Positions 25,896-37,004 of a stretch of 64,000 nt of DNA are shown one piece after another; position 1 is the stretch's first letter, and every line of letters begins with the position of its first letter. A model generated the notes under the pieces. The model did not search any database, was not told the DNA's origin, and worked only from the letters and a program-made list of their open reading frames with translations. The position numbers and the translations under genes were made by a program. Source of the stretch: Eubacterium sp. (lineage in GTDB: Bacteria; Bacillota; Clostridia; Lachnospirales; Lachnospiraceae). The stretch is from contig JAILRB010000019.1 in NCBI GenBank assembly GCA_024698585.1, positions 46,163 to 110,162 on the forward strand. Reading direction: 5' to 3'.

Positions 25896-26062
25896 TTTTA
25901 TTACCCTATTCTTATACATTATTTTTCCGGAATGGACAGCTGCCAATATGCCGGAATTGTACATTATCTACCTATTATAACCCGAAAATGTCAAGAAAGT
26001 GTAAAGAAATTATGGAAAGTTCAAAAAACTTACAAAATTATCCACACAATTTCCTAAAATAG

Positions 26063-26096
26063 TTATCATAATGGGTAAATTGTGATATAATCACAA
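26063..26096 (+). promoter_or_regulatory. thrH promoter with perfect palindrome over the -10 box
   Basis: TTATCA (26063-26068), a 17-base spacer and TATAAT (26086-26091). The -10 lies inside TTGTGAT-ATA-ATCACAA (26080-26096), a perfect 7-3-7 palindrome suited to a dimeric repressor. The TGTGA/TCACA half-sites resemble CRP/FNR-type sites but with N5 instead of N6. Confidence 0.6.
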
Positions 26097-26148
26097 AGTG
26101 TGTAAAAATAAAACAAAAAACGAAAAAACGTTGATTGAGGAGGAAATC

Positions 26149-26757
26149 ATGGAAATTGTATGTTTAGATTTAGAAGGTGTATTAGTTCCGGAAATTTGGA
26201 TTGCTTTCGCAGAAGAAACAGGAATTGAAGCGTTAAAGAAAACTACCAGAGATGAACCGGATTATGATAAATTAATGAAATATCGTATTGATATTTTAAA
26301 AGAACACGGATTAGGACTGAAGGAAATTCAGGATACCATTGCAAAGATTGATCCGATTCCGGGAGCAAAAGAATTCTTGGATAATCTTCGTGAATTAACA
26401 CAGGTTATTATTATTAGTGATACATTCACACAGTTTGCAAAGCCACTGATGAAGAAACTTGGATGGCCAACTATTTTCTGCAATTCATTGGTAGTGAATG
26501 AAAATGGAGAAATTACTGGACATAAGATGCGTTGTGAAAAATCAAAATACACAACAGTAAAGGCTTTGCAGTCTATTGGATATGATACGATTGCCAGTGG
26601 AGACAGCCATAATGATATTGGAATGATTCAGGCTAGTAAGGCAGGATTCTTATTCAAGAGTACAGATGCCATTAAGGCAGAATATCCGGAATTCCCAGCT
26701 TTTGAAAACTATGATGAATTATTAGAAGCGATTAAGAAAGAATTAGGAAACAACTAA
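26149..26757 (+). CDS. thrH: ThrH: phosphoserine phosphatase / homoserine phosphotransferase
   Basis: A 202-aa HAD-superfamily enzyme. It begins MEIVCLDLEGVLVPEIWIAF, which closely matches Pseudomonas ThrH, with the catalytic LDLEG in place of the usual DxDxT pattern. Further motifs are TTRDEPDYDKLM, IIISDTFTQFAKPLM and GDSHNDIGM. ThrH dephosphorylates phosphoserine and can pass the phosphate to homoserine (family knowledge). An in-frame ATG at 26098 lies right after the promoter; GAGGAGG at 26136-26142 sets the start at 26149. The next gene encodes serine acetyltransferase, so the pair probably supplies serine and then O-acetylserine for cysteine. The operator-like palindrome over the promoter suggests repression by an unknown factor. 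Confidence 0.92.
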   Translation: MEIVCLDLEGVLVPEIWIAFAEETGIEALKKTTRDEPDYDKLMKYRIDILKEHGLGLKEIQDTIAKIDPIPGAKEFLDNLRELTQVIIISDTFTQFAKPLMKKLGWPTIFCNSLVVNENGEITGHKMRCEKSKYTTVKALQSIGYDTIASGDSHNDIGMIQASKAGFLFKSTDAIKAEYPEFPAFENYDELLEAIKKELGNN

Positions 26758-26818
26758 TTTAAGACAAGTGGAATTCCGTTTAAGTCATTCTCATAGAATA
26801 AACTGACGGAGGTGGAAG

Positions 26819-27775
26819 ATGCATAGCAAGATAGAAGTTGAAATTAAAGACATCGTGAATCATATTTTGGAAGATTACGAAAATGAGAAGACCATTGATG
26901 CGATTGAACTATTTGATCAGCCGGATATGGATGTGGTGGCAGATATTACGAAGAAACTTCTCAATATTGTTTATCCGGGATACTATCGTGACCGGTCCTA
27001 TCGCTTTTACAATGATGACAGCAGGTTGGCAGTAATTATTGAGGATGTTGTTTACAATCTGACGAAGCAAATTAGTATTGTATTACGTCAGTTGCCGGAA
27101 AATTCCGAAGTAAGCCCACAGGAAATTGAAGAGCGTGCACAACAGATGTCATTGGAATTTTTCAGAAAGATTCCGAAGGTAAGAGAGTATACAGAAACGG
27201 ATGTACTGGCGACCTTTGATGGGGACCCGGCTGCATTTAATAAGAATGAAATTATTCTCTGCTATCCGGGATTATATGCGATTACCATTAATCGACTTGC
27301 ACATGAAATGTTTCTTTTAGGAATCCCGATTATTCCGAGAATGATGACGGAACAGGCCCATAGTAAGACTGGAATTGATATCCACCCAGGGGCAACCCTT
27401 GGAAAGTATTTCTTTATTGATCACGGAACGGGAATTGTTGTTGGTGAGACAACCATTATCGGTGATTATGTGAAAGTTTATCAGGGGGTAACCATTGGTG
27501 CCTTGTCTACGAGAGGTGGACAGAGACTAAAAGGAGTGAAACGTCATCCGACCATTGAGGATCATGTGACGATTTACGCCGGAGCATCCATTCTTGGTGG
27601 TGAAACAGTGATTGGCCGCGGTGCGGTAATTGGAAGTAACGCGTTCATCACGAAGTCAGTGGAACCGGGGGTTACGGTAAGTATTAAGAATCAGCAACTG
27701 GATATGAAGAGCAAGTATGACTATATAGAAGCCAGTGAACTGAATCCGGAAGAAAATTGGTTTTATACCATTTAA
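26819..27775 (+). CDS. epsC: Serine O-acetyltransferase, EpsC/SrpH type
   Basis: A 318-aa enzyme that acetylates serine to O-acetylserine, the committed step of cysteine synthesis. The N-terminal half is helical and acidic. The C-terminal half is a left-handed beta-helix with hexapeptide repeats: GIDIHPGATLGKYFFIDHGTG, VVGETTIIGDYVKVYQGVT, GASILGGETVIGRGAVIG. The His-containing IDHGTG and HPGA motifs carry the catalytic residues. The length fits the EpsC-like long form. GACGGAGG precedes the ATG. It lies 61 bases after thrH without a terminator, which makes a serine-to-cysteine operon likely. Confidence 0.92.
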   Translation: MHSKIEVEIKDIVNHILEDYENEKTIDAIELFDQPDMDVVADITKKLLNIVYPGYYRDRSYRFYNDDSRLAVIIEDVVYNLTKQISIVLRQLPENSEVSPQEIEERAQQMSLEFFRKIPKVREYTETDVLATFDGDPAAFNKNEIILCYPGLYAITINRLAHEMFLLGIPIIPRMMTEQAHSKTGIDIHPGATLGKYFFIDHGTGIVVGETTIIGDYVKVYQGVTIGALSTRGGQRLKGVKRHPTIEDHVTIYAGASILGGETVIGRGAVIGSNAFITKSVEPGVTVSIKNQQLDMKSKYDYIEASELNPEENWFYTI

Positions 27776-27808
27776 AATGTTTATATAGAAAACGAGCGAG
27801 GTATGAAT

Positions 27809-28510
27809 ATGAACAAAGGGAAAAAAGTTGTACTGATTATTGAAGATGATTTGAAGTTAAGAGAGGTTCTTTCAAAATTCCTGACCAGAAATGAGTTTGA
27901 GGTACTGGTTTCGGGAACTGGAAAAGAAGGAATTGATTTGTTTTTTGAGTATAGCAGGAAGATTGACATTATCCTGTTAGACGGTATGTTGCCGGACATT
28001 GACGGAATCATGGTTTTGAAAGAAATCAGAAACAGTTCTCAGGTGCCGATTATTATGCTGACAGCAAGAGAGTCCGAAGAGGATCAGTTAGAAGGACTGA
28101 ACGGTGGTGCGGATAACTACATCACAAAGCCGTTCCTGATGAAAGTTCTTCTGGCACATATGGATAAATTAATTGACCGAAATGACCAGAAAGGTCCGAA
28201 CGCCATTGAACGTGGTGCGTTGAGACTGGAAAAGAATTATCGAAAAGCTTTCTTAAATGACGAATACTTTGAAACAACACCGAAGGAATTCGAATTGTTG
28301 GTATATTTTGCAGAAAATGAAAACATCGTAGTGAGTCGTGAAAGAATTCTGAATGCAGTATGGGGCTTTGAATATGATGGAGATATTCGTACCGTTGACA
28401 CCTTAGTGAAACAGCTTAGAAAGAAAATGACGGACGCACATCCATACATTCAGTCCGTTTATGGAGTTGGATATCGCTTTGAGGTAAAGGAAAAGAATGC
28501 GGAGAATTAA
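27809..28510 (+). CDS. OmpR/PhoB-family response regulator
   Basis: A 233-aa two-domain regulator. The receiver has IIEDD near the N terminus, the phospho-acceptor Asp58 in ILLDGMLPDIDG, the switch Thr in MLTARES and Lys in YITKPF. The C-terminal winged helix (about 130-230) ends with VDTLVKQLRKKM and SVYGVGYRF. An ATG six bases upstream (27803) is in frame, but GCGAGG is better spaced for 27809. The reading frame overlaps the start of the kinase gene by 14 bases. The regulon is unknown; the GH3 gene downstream is behind a terminator. Confidence 0.93.
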   Translation: MNKGKKVVLIIEDDLKLREVLSKFLTRNEFEVLVSGTGKEGIDLFFEYSRKIDIILLDGMLPDIDGIMVLKEIRNSSQVPIIMLTARESEEDQLEGLNGGADNYITKPFLMKVLLAHMDKLIDRNDQKGPNAIERGALRLEKNYRKAFLNDEYFETTPKEFELLVYFAENENIVVSRERILNAVWGFEYDGDIRTVDTLVKQLRKKMTDAHPYIQSVYGVGYRFEVKEKNAEN

Positions 28511-29921
28511 GTCAAAATATCTTATTCGAATGACCGTTTTTCTACTGATTTTAATCGGCGGAATTATTTTAGGATATAATTTATGTGCCAGGCAGTATTA
28601 TATTTTAGAAACCGAAAAGAGCATGGTGGATACCTTTCAGGATTTGTCAAAACTTCCCTTGGGATCAATGGGAGATGGAGAAATCGGAAAGATGGAGGAG
28701 TTGGCGTCTTACGGATATACAGTGGATGTGTTCTGTGAGGACCATATTCTGTTTACCAGCAGTCGAAAGAGAAATCTGGAAACCAGACCGGACAGCATAG
28801 GGATTTTGGACATAGAAGACTATGAGGAAGAACCGGTACCGATTATTAGTGAAAATGTCATTATGCTAAAGGGAAAGGTTCAAAAGAATGGAACAACGTA
28901 TTTCATTCTTTTGGCAATGAACATTAAATCCCTTGACAGTAGTATTAACCGAATTTGTAATTTCCTGATTATCGAGATGTTTCTTGCTTTGATTATAGCG
29001 GTTCCTTATTCCATTATTCAGGCAAATAGAACATTGAAGCCGATTGAGCAGTTAGAGGAAATAACCAATAAATTAAAAGACGGTCTGATTGATTTCGACA
29101 AGGATAAATACAAATTTTCAAATGACGAAGTAGGTGTGGTTGCTGAACGAATTTTTGAAATGTATATGAGTATTTCTGATAAACTGTTGGAAACTCAGAA
29201 CTATAACTATTTGCTTCGGAGTCAGAATGATGGTTTGGTGGAAATGGATGAGCGAAAGAAAGATTTCATCCGAATGGCCACACATGAGTTGAAAACACCA
29301 TTGGCAATTGTTTCCAGTCAGTTGGAAATGATGAACTTGGAACATCCTGAAGCAATGGAAGAATACTATGAATCAGTTATGGAAGAAATAAATAAAATGT
29401 CCGATATGATTCGGGATTTATTACAGCTATCCATGAATAACGGGGAAAAACAAAAGATAACATTGAAAAAAGTCAATTTTTCAGAGTTACTTTTGTCACG
29501 GGAAAAACGATATATCTCGTGGATGAATAAGAAAAATTTAAAAGCAGTTTTTGATATCGAGCCTGATGTTTATGTGATGATGAATCAGGAGCAGATGATG
29601 CAGGCATTCAATAACTTATTGATGAATGCCTTTGAACATGCGGAGAGCGAAAGTAGTGTGAAAGTTTCCTTGAAAATGAACGGGGGAAATGCAGCATTAT
29701 CTGTTTACAATTGTGGTGAACCGATTCCTGAAAAGGATTTCGGGGAAATCTGGAAAAGTTATTTTAGCAAGAAGCAAAGAGATGATAATGTGAATATTGG
29801 TGTGGGGCTTTATATCGTAAAGGAAATTGTGAAAGAGCATAACGGAATTTGTTTTGCTGAAAATAGGGATAAAGGCGTAGTTTTTACCATGGTATTTAAA
29901 GGGGAGAAAGGGAAATCCTAA
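28497..29921 (+). CDS. Sensor histidine kinase
   Basis: A 474-aa membrane kinase partnered with the overlapping response regulator. Membrane segment 1 is at about residues 9-27 and segment 2 at about 155-175, enclosing a ~125-residue extracellular sensor of no recognised family. A HAMP-like linker follows (ANRTLKPIEQLEEITNKL). The HisKA box is RMATHELKTPLAIV with phospho-acceptor His263. The ATPase domain has the N box NNLLMNAFEHAES and G2 box NIGVGLYIVKEIV. The stimulus is unknown. Confidence 0.92.
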   Translation: MRRIKSKYLIRMTVFLLILIGGIILGYNLCARQYYILETEKSMVDTFQDLSKLPLGSMGDGEIGKMEELASYGYTVDVFCEDHILFTSSRKRNLETRPDSIGILDIEDYEEEPVPIISENVIMLKGKVQKNGTTYFILLAMNIKSLDSSINRICNFLIIEMFLALIIAVPYSIIQANRTLKPIEQLEEITNKLKDGLIDFDKDKYKFSNDEVGVVAERIFEMYMSISDKLLETQNYNYLLRSQNDGLVEMDERKKDFIRMATHELKTPLAIVSSQLEMMNLEHPEAMEEYYESVMEEINKMSDMIRDLLQLSMNNGEKQKITLKKVNFSELLLSREKRYISWMNKKNLKAVFDIEPDVYVMMNQEQMMQAFNNLLMNAFEHAESESSVKVSLKMNGGNAALSVYNCGEPIPEKDFGEIWKSYFSKKQRDDNVNIGVGLYIVKEIVKEHNGICFAENRDKGVVFTMVFKGEKGKS

Positions 29922-29950
29922 CGTACCGTGTATATAGAAGAACGTTTAAA

Positions 29951-30007
29951 AGAACATCTCTATGAAGCATTCGGCAATGGTGCCGGTTCCTTATAGGGAT
30001 GTTTTTG
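29951..30007 (+). terminator. Terminator after the two-component operon
   Basis: AACATCTCTATGAAG (29953-29967) pairs with CTTATAGGGATGTT with a bulge and G-U pairs, encloses an inner GGCA/TGCC-containing hairpin, and is followed by TTTTTG. Confidence 0.7.
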
Positions 30008-30037
30008 CATATTGAAGGAAATGGGTTAAGGATAATT

Positions 30038-31972
30038 ATGAGAAGAAAATTTAGTAAGAAGATAATGAGTATGGGAATGGCTGCGGTATTGTCGGTGTCT
30101 CTACTTTTCGGATGTCAGTCTGGTCAGAAAAAAGAAACAAAAAAGACTTATGTTTATCAGAATCCGGAGGCATCTACAGAAGAACGTGTAAAAGATTTGA
30201 TGGGACGAATGACCATCAAGGAAAAAATTGCCCAGATGATTATGGCAGAGAGAAATGTGGCAGATGGAGGTGCAGATTATAAAGCAGTAAAGCAGTATGG
30301 ACTGGGAGCCGTTTTGAGCGGTGGTGGTTCAGCACCGACCAGTGGGAATACTGCAAAAGACTGGTCTGAGGAAATCAATAATTACAAGAAGGCAGCAGCG
30401 GAAAGCAAATATGGAATTCCGATTTTATATGGCGTTGATTCTGTTCACGGAAACAGCAATGTTTATGGAACCACAATCTTCCCGCATCAGATTGGATTAG
30501 GAGCAACCGGGGATGCGGACCTGGTGGAAAAAATCGGTCGGACTACCGCTTCGGAAACCAGAGCTGTGGGTTCTAATTATGCTTTTTCTCCCGTATTAGG
30601 GGTTGCTTATGATGAACATTGGGGAAGATTCTATGAGTGCTTCGGAGAAAATGCGGATCTGGTTTCAGAACTTGGCACTGCTTACGTGAATGGGTTACAG
30701 GGACGTAAGGATGCTGAGGATTTCCTTTCGGAAAGACATGTTCTTTGTTCTGTGAAACATTTTGTGGGAGAAGGACAGGTAGAACAGGGCGAGAATCAGG
30801 GAAATGTGGAGATGGATCCAAAGGAATTTGAGACATTGCTTCGAAATGAAATCATTAAACCTTATGTCGCAGCAATTGAGGCAGGTGCCCAGACACTGAT
30901 GGTGTCTTATAATTCCATTAATGGTGTGAATTGTCATGAAAACAAGGAATTGATAACGAATTATCTGAAAGGGGAACTCGGTTTTCAGGGAATGGTCATT
31001 TCTGATTATGATGGTGTGGAACATTGTAAGAGTGATGATTATAAGGTTCAGTTAATGGAATGTGTCAATGCCGGTGTGGACATGCTGATGGAACCATTAG
31101 ATTGGCAAAAATGTTATTATAATCTGATTGCACTGGTGAATGAAGGAAAAGTGTCAGAAGAACGAATCAATGATGCGGTTTCCAAAATTCTGACAGTGAA
31201 ATTTAATGCAGGTCTCTTTGAGGAAGAAATCAATGGAAAAGCAGAACAGGAACAACTGGAACAGGTTGGTTGTGAAGAACATAGAACTTTAGCAAGAAAC
31301 GCGGTCAGCAAATCCTTGACTTTATTAAAAAATGATAAGGTCAAAGGAGGAAAAACTGCTATACAGTCTTTGGCAGATGCGAAGAAAATTGCTGTCATGG
31401 GAGAAGCAGCAGATGATATTGGAACTCAGTGCGGTGGCTGGACCATTAGCTGGAATGGAGATAAAGGGGAGACAACCATTGGAACAACGATTCTAAAAGG
31501 ATTTCGGGAAGTTGCCCCGGATAAGGAATTTGAGTATGTTGATTCGGCAGAAGAAGCAGCAAAGGATGTGGATGCCGTGATTATTGTGGCAGGGGAATCA
31601 CCGTATTCCGAATCTGTAGGAGATACCGGAGCCAATGGTCTTTTCCTGGATTATGAAGGAAAGACTATGGTGGAGGAAACGAAAGCAAAATATGGTAAGG
31701 ACATTCCGATTATCTTAATGCTGGTAACAGGAAGGCCGTTGACCGTTTCTGAGGAAATGAATCGTATCGACGCATTGGTTTGCGCATGGCTTCCGGGAAC
31801 GGAATGTGCAGGAATTGCAGATGTTTTGTTTGGAGATAAGGAATTTGTCGGTAGAACTCCGGTAACTTGGCCGGTGACTGCCTATGATATTTCTGATAAA
31901 TTTACTGATGAAAGTCTGGTAATGTTTCCTTATGGAACCGGACTCAAGAAGGATGGAAGCTCCATCAAATAA
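30038..31972 (+). CDS. GH3 beta-glucosidase/glucan exohydrolase lipoprotein
   Basis: A 644-aa lipoprotein. The signal peptide ends in the lipobox LLFGCQS, so the enzyme should be tethered outside the membrane. The GH3 TIM barrel has IPILYGVDSVHG, SVKHFVGEGQ with the conserved Lys-His, and the nucleophile Asp323 in MVISDYDGVE. The C-terminal alpha/beta sandwich has KSLTLLKND and IIVAGESPYSE. This architecture matches plant/bacterial exo-beta-glucan hydrolases that release glucose from cello- or laminari-oligosaccharides, which would complement the GH16 enzyme at 40967. The longer frame start at 29999 lies in the terminator; TTAAGGA precedes the ATG at 30038. Confidence 0.92.
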   Translation: MRRKFSKKIMSMGMAAVLSVSLLFGCQSGQKKETKKTYVYQNPEASTEERVKDLMGRMTIKEKIAQMIMAERNVADGGADYKAVKQYGLGAVLSGGGSAPTSGNTAKDWSEEINNYKKAAAESKYGIPILYGVDSVHGNSNVYGTTIFPHQIGLGATGDADLVEKIGRTTASETRAVGSNYAFSPVLGVAYDEHWGRFYECFGENADLVSELGTAYVNGLQGRKDAEDFLSERHVLCSVKHFVGEGQVEQGENQGNVEMDPKEFETLLRNEIIKPYVAAIEAGAQTLMVSYNSINGVNCHENKELITNYLKGELGFQGMVISDYDGVEHCKSDDYKVQLMECVNAGVDMLMEPLDWQKCYYNLIALVNEGKVSEERINDAVSKILTVKFNAGLFEEEINGKAEQEQLEQVGCEEHRTLARNAVSKSLTLLKNDKVKGGKTAIQSLADAKKIAVMGEAADDIGTQCGGWTISWNGDKGETTIGTTILKGFREVAPDKEFEYVDSAEEAAKDVDAVIIVAGESPYSESVGDTGANGLFLDYEGKTMVEETKAKYGKDIPIILMLVTGRPLTVSEEMNRIDALVCAWLPGTECAGIADVLFGDKEFVGRTPVTWPVTAYDISDKFTDESLVMFPYGTGLKKDGSSIK

Positions 31973-32131
31973 TAAAATTAACTGGAATAGGAAGAAAATA
32001 AAGATTTCTGATGAATGTACGAAATATATACAGTTATTTGGAAACAATCTTTAAACGTTTTATGAACTCTATGGATTTCTTCCTTGAAAAGTAATATATT
32101 TAAGTGGTGTGTAAAGGAGGGAAAAACTCTT

Positions 32132-32443
32132 ATGATTCAAGAAACAGTAGATGCTATTAAAATAGCAGAAGCCTCTGCTGAAAAGAAGATTGAAGGTGCA
32201 AAGGAGCAGGCTCTTTCCATGAAAGAGGATGTGAAAAAACAGGCACAGACACTTCGAACAAATGAATTGAAGAAAGCAGAAGAAAACAGTCTCTCGGAAA
32301 TGGATCAGGTGAAAGTGCAATGCGCACAGGAAGCCGTAGCGGTTCAGGACCAAATCGACAAAGAAATTTCAATGATCCATCATATGGCATCAGAGAAAAT
32401 GGACGAAGCTGTAGAAGCAGTGATTTATGAGATTGTTGGCTAA
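32132..32443 (+). CDS. ntpF: V-type ATPase peripheral-stalk subunit (NtpF/H-like)
   Basis: A 103-aa, strongly charged, all-helical coiled-coil protein beginning MIQETVDAIKIAEASAEKKI. It corresponds to the short stalk subunit (F in the Enterococcus ntp naming, G/H in others) that dimerises with subunit E. It opens the nine-gene operon F-I-K-E-C-G-A-B-D. The longer frame from 32084 adds an unlikely basic leader; AAAGGAGG at 32115-32122 sets the start at 32132. Identification rests on composition and position. Confidence 0.82.
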   Translation: MIQETVDAIKIAEASAEKKIEGAKEQALSMKEDVKKQAQTLRTNELKKAEENSLSEMDQVKVQCAQEAVAVQDQIDKEISMIHHMASEKMDEAVEAVIYEIVG

Positions 32444-32455
32444 CAGGAGGAATAC

Positions 32456-35052
<2,597 letters not shown>

Positions 35053-35094
35053 GAAGAACAACGAAGTAGGAAAAAAGAAAGATAGGATAGATTT

Positions 35095-35688
35095 ATGAGC
35101 GGATTAGATAATATCATCAAAGAAATTGATCATAAAGCAGAACTAGAAGCCGGTCAGATTATTGCAGAAGCAAAAGAGTACTGTGACAAATACCTGGCAC
35201 AGGAAAATGAAAAAATCAGAAATGAAGTCGCTGATTTTGAAAAGAAAGCGAAGCAGGAACGCGAGTTATATATCAGCAAGGCAAATTCCGGAGCAGAGTT
35301 TTCAGAAAGAAATGCAGTCTTAGGGGCAAAGCAGTTAAATATTAATCTTGCCTTGGAAAAAGCTTACGAAAAAATGATATCTCTTCCGGATCAGGAATAC
35401 TTTGAAATGCTTCTGAAAATATTGAAAGCAAATGTGGTTGGAAAGCAGGGAGAAATCCTTTTGGGAAAGAAGGATTTGGACAGAATCCCTACAGGCTTTG
35501 AAGCCGATGCGAATCAGATTGCAACAGAAGTAGGAGGAAAACTTGCTTTGGTGAAGGAAGCAGCTGATATTTCTGACGGATTCATTTTACGATATGGAAT
35601 GATTGAAGAAAACTGTACCTTACAGTCTTTAATTGACACGAAATTGGAACAGTTAAAGGATGTAGCGTCCGGTAAATTATTCGGCTAG
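35095..35688 (+). CDS. ntpE: V-type ATP synthase subunit E
   Basis: A 197-aa stalk subunit with a long N-terminal charged helix (KAELEAGQIIAEAKEYCDKYLAQ and onward) and a C-terminal globular head that ends YGMIEENCTLQSLIDTK. It pairs with the ntpF product as the peripheral stator. It sits 42 bases after ntpK and 11 bases before ntpC. Confidence 0.92.
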   Translation: MSGLDNIIKEIDHKAELEAGQIIAEAKEYCDKYLAQENEKIRNEVADFEKKAKQERELYISKANSGAEFSERNAVLGAKQLNINLALEKAYEKMISLPDQEYFEMLLKILKANVVGKQGEILLGKKDLDRIPTGFEADANQIATEVGGKLALVKEAADISDGFILRYGMIEENCTLQSLIDTKLEQLKDVASGKLFG

Positions 35689-35699
35689 GAGGTGACACC

Positions 35700-36668
35700 A
35701 TGGAAAAGGAATACACTTATGGGGTTGCCAGAATCAGAGCCTTGGAAACAGGTCTTTTGACCGATGAGGCAGTGGCACAGCTTCTTGCCAGTAAGAATTA
35801 TGAAGAGGGCATGACGTTTCTGCAGGATAAAGGCTGGGGAAGTCAGATGACTGAAGTAGAACTGGACCAAATGATGGAAGAAGAGAAACAGAAGACTATG
35901 AAAGTCCTTCAGGACATTGTAGATGATGCTTCGGAATATTCCATTCTTACCATCCAGGATGAATATCATAATTTGAAGGCGGCAATCAAGCAGGTTTGTA
36001 CCGGTGTGGAAGTGGAGCATGCATTTATTGAAGGAACCAACTTAGAACCGGATTCTCTCATGGAAAAAATCAGAGAAGGAAAATATGAAAGCCTGCCGTC
36101 GGACATGCAAGATGTGGCAAAAGAAGCAACGGATACTTTGCTTCGTACCGGTGACGGACAATTATGTGATTTAATTGTGGACCGTGCAACACTGGAGGCA
36201 ATTAAAAAAGAAGGAACTCAAGCTGAAAATGACTTGATTCAAAAATATGCAGATATGCAATTGACACTGGCAAATATCAAAATAGCCATTCGCGGGGTGC
36301 AGGCTGGGAAAGATGAACAATTTCTGGATCATGCCTTGGTACCATGTAGTGGAGTCAGTGTTTCAGAACTGAAATCAGCATCCATGGGAGGACTGGAGTC
36401 AATCTTTAGTTACCTGGAAGCTATAGGATTTGGGGAAGGTGTAAAAGCTTTTCAGACATCTGCATCGGTGTTTGAATGCTGGTGTGATAATCAGATTGTA
36501 GATATCATCCGGGGAGAAAAATATAAATCTTTTGGAATTGGTCCGATTATCGCATATGCAATCGCCAGATTGAATGAAATTAAGACAGCTAAGATGATTC
36601 TTCTTGGAAAACAAAATGGATTTGAAGAAGACTTTATTAGAGAAAGGGTAAGGCGGATGTATGCATAA
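35700..36668 (+). CDS. ntpC: V-type ATP synthase subunit C (d subunit)
   Basis: A 322-aa helical funnel-shaped subunit that links the central stalk to the proteolipid ring. It starts YTYGVARIRALETGLLTD, shows FIEGTNLEPDSL and NIKIAIRGVQAGK, and ends ARLNEIKTAKMILLGKQNG plus a short basic tail, all typical of the family. AGGAGG precedes the ATG. Its stop overlaps the start of the next gene by 8 bases. Confidence 0.93.
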   Translation: MEKEYTYGVARIRALETGLLTDEAVAQLLASKNYEEGMTFLQDKGWGSQMTEVELDQMMEEEKQKTMKVLQDIVDDASEYSILTIQDEYHNLKAAIKQVCTGVEVEHAFIEGTNLEPDSLMEKIREGKYESLPSDMQDVAKEATDTLLRTGDGQLCDLIVDRATLEAIKKEGTQAENDLIQKYADMQLTLANIKIAIRGVQAGKDEQFLDHALVPCSGVSVSELKSASMGGLESIFSYLEAIGFGEGVKAFQTSASVFECWCDNQIVDIIRGEKYKSFGIGPIIAYAIARLNEIKTAKMILLGKQNGFEEDFIRERVRRMYA

Positions 36669-36981
36669 AGCAGTGGTCATAGGAGATTACGATAGTATTT
36701 ATGGATTTGGCGCGCTGGGGCTGGACATTTTCCCGGTTGAGGAAAAGATGGAGGCAATTCATCAGATTCGCAGACTGGTAAAGGGTGACTACGCCATTAT
36801 CTATATCACGGAGTCTCTTGCAGAAAAATTAAAAGAAGAAATAGAAAAGTATAAAGAACTGATTACACCGGCAATCATTATGATTCCAGGTGTATGGGGA
36901 AATACCGGTGCCGGAATTCAGGGTGTCAAGGACAGCGTGGAGCAGGCAATCGGTTCAGACATTCTTTTTGGAAATGAATAA
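36661..36981 (+). CDS. ntpG: V-type ATP synthase subunit F (NtpG)
   Basis: A 106-aa central-stalk subunit with a Rossmann-like fold: [18 protein letters not shown], then [14 protein letters not shown] and [14 protein letters not shown]. It begins eight bases before the ntpC stop codon, which suggests translational coupling. It is called subunit F in the general naming and G in the Enterococcus naming. Confidence 0.92.
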   Translation: MHKAVVIGDYDSIYGFGALGLDIFPVEEKMEAIHQIRRLVKGDYAIIYITESLAEKLKEEIEKYKELITPAIIMIPGVWGNTGAGIQGVKDSVEQAIGSDILFGNE

Positions 36982-37004
36982 AAAGAAACAGGAAGGAAAG
37001 TAAC

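Noticed and set aside
26038..26046. Perfect DnaA box TTATCCACA upstream of thrH
   Set aside because: Single site with no cluster, no dnaA/dnaN nearby and no AT-rich unwinding pattern of an origin; one 9-mer is expected by chance.
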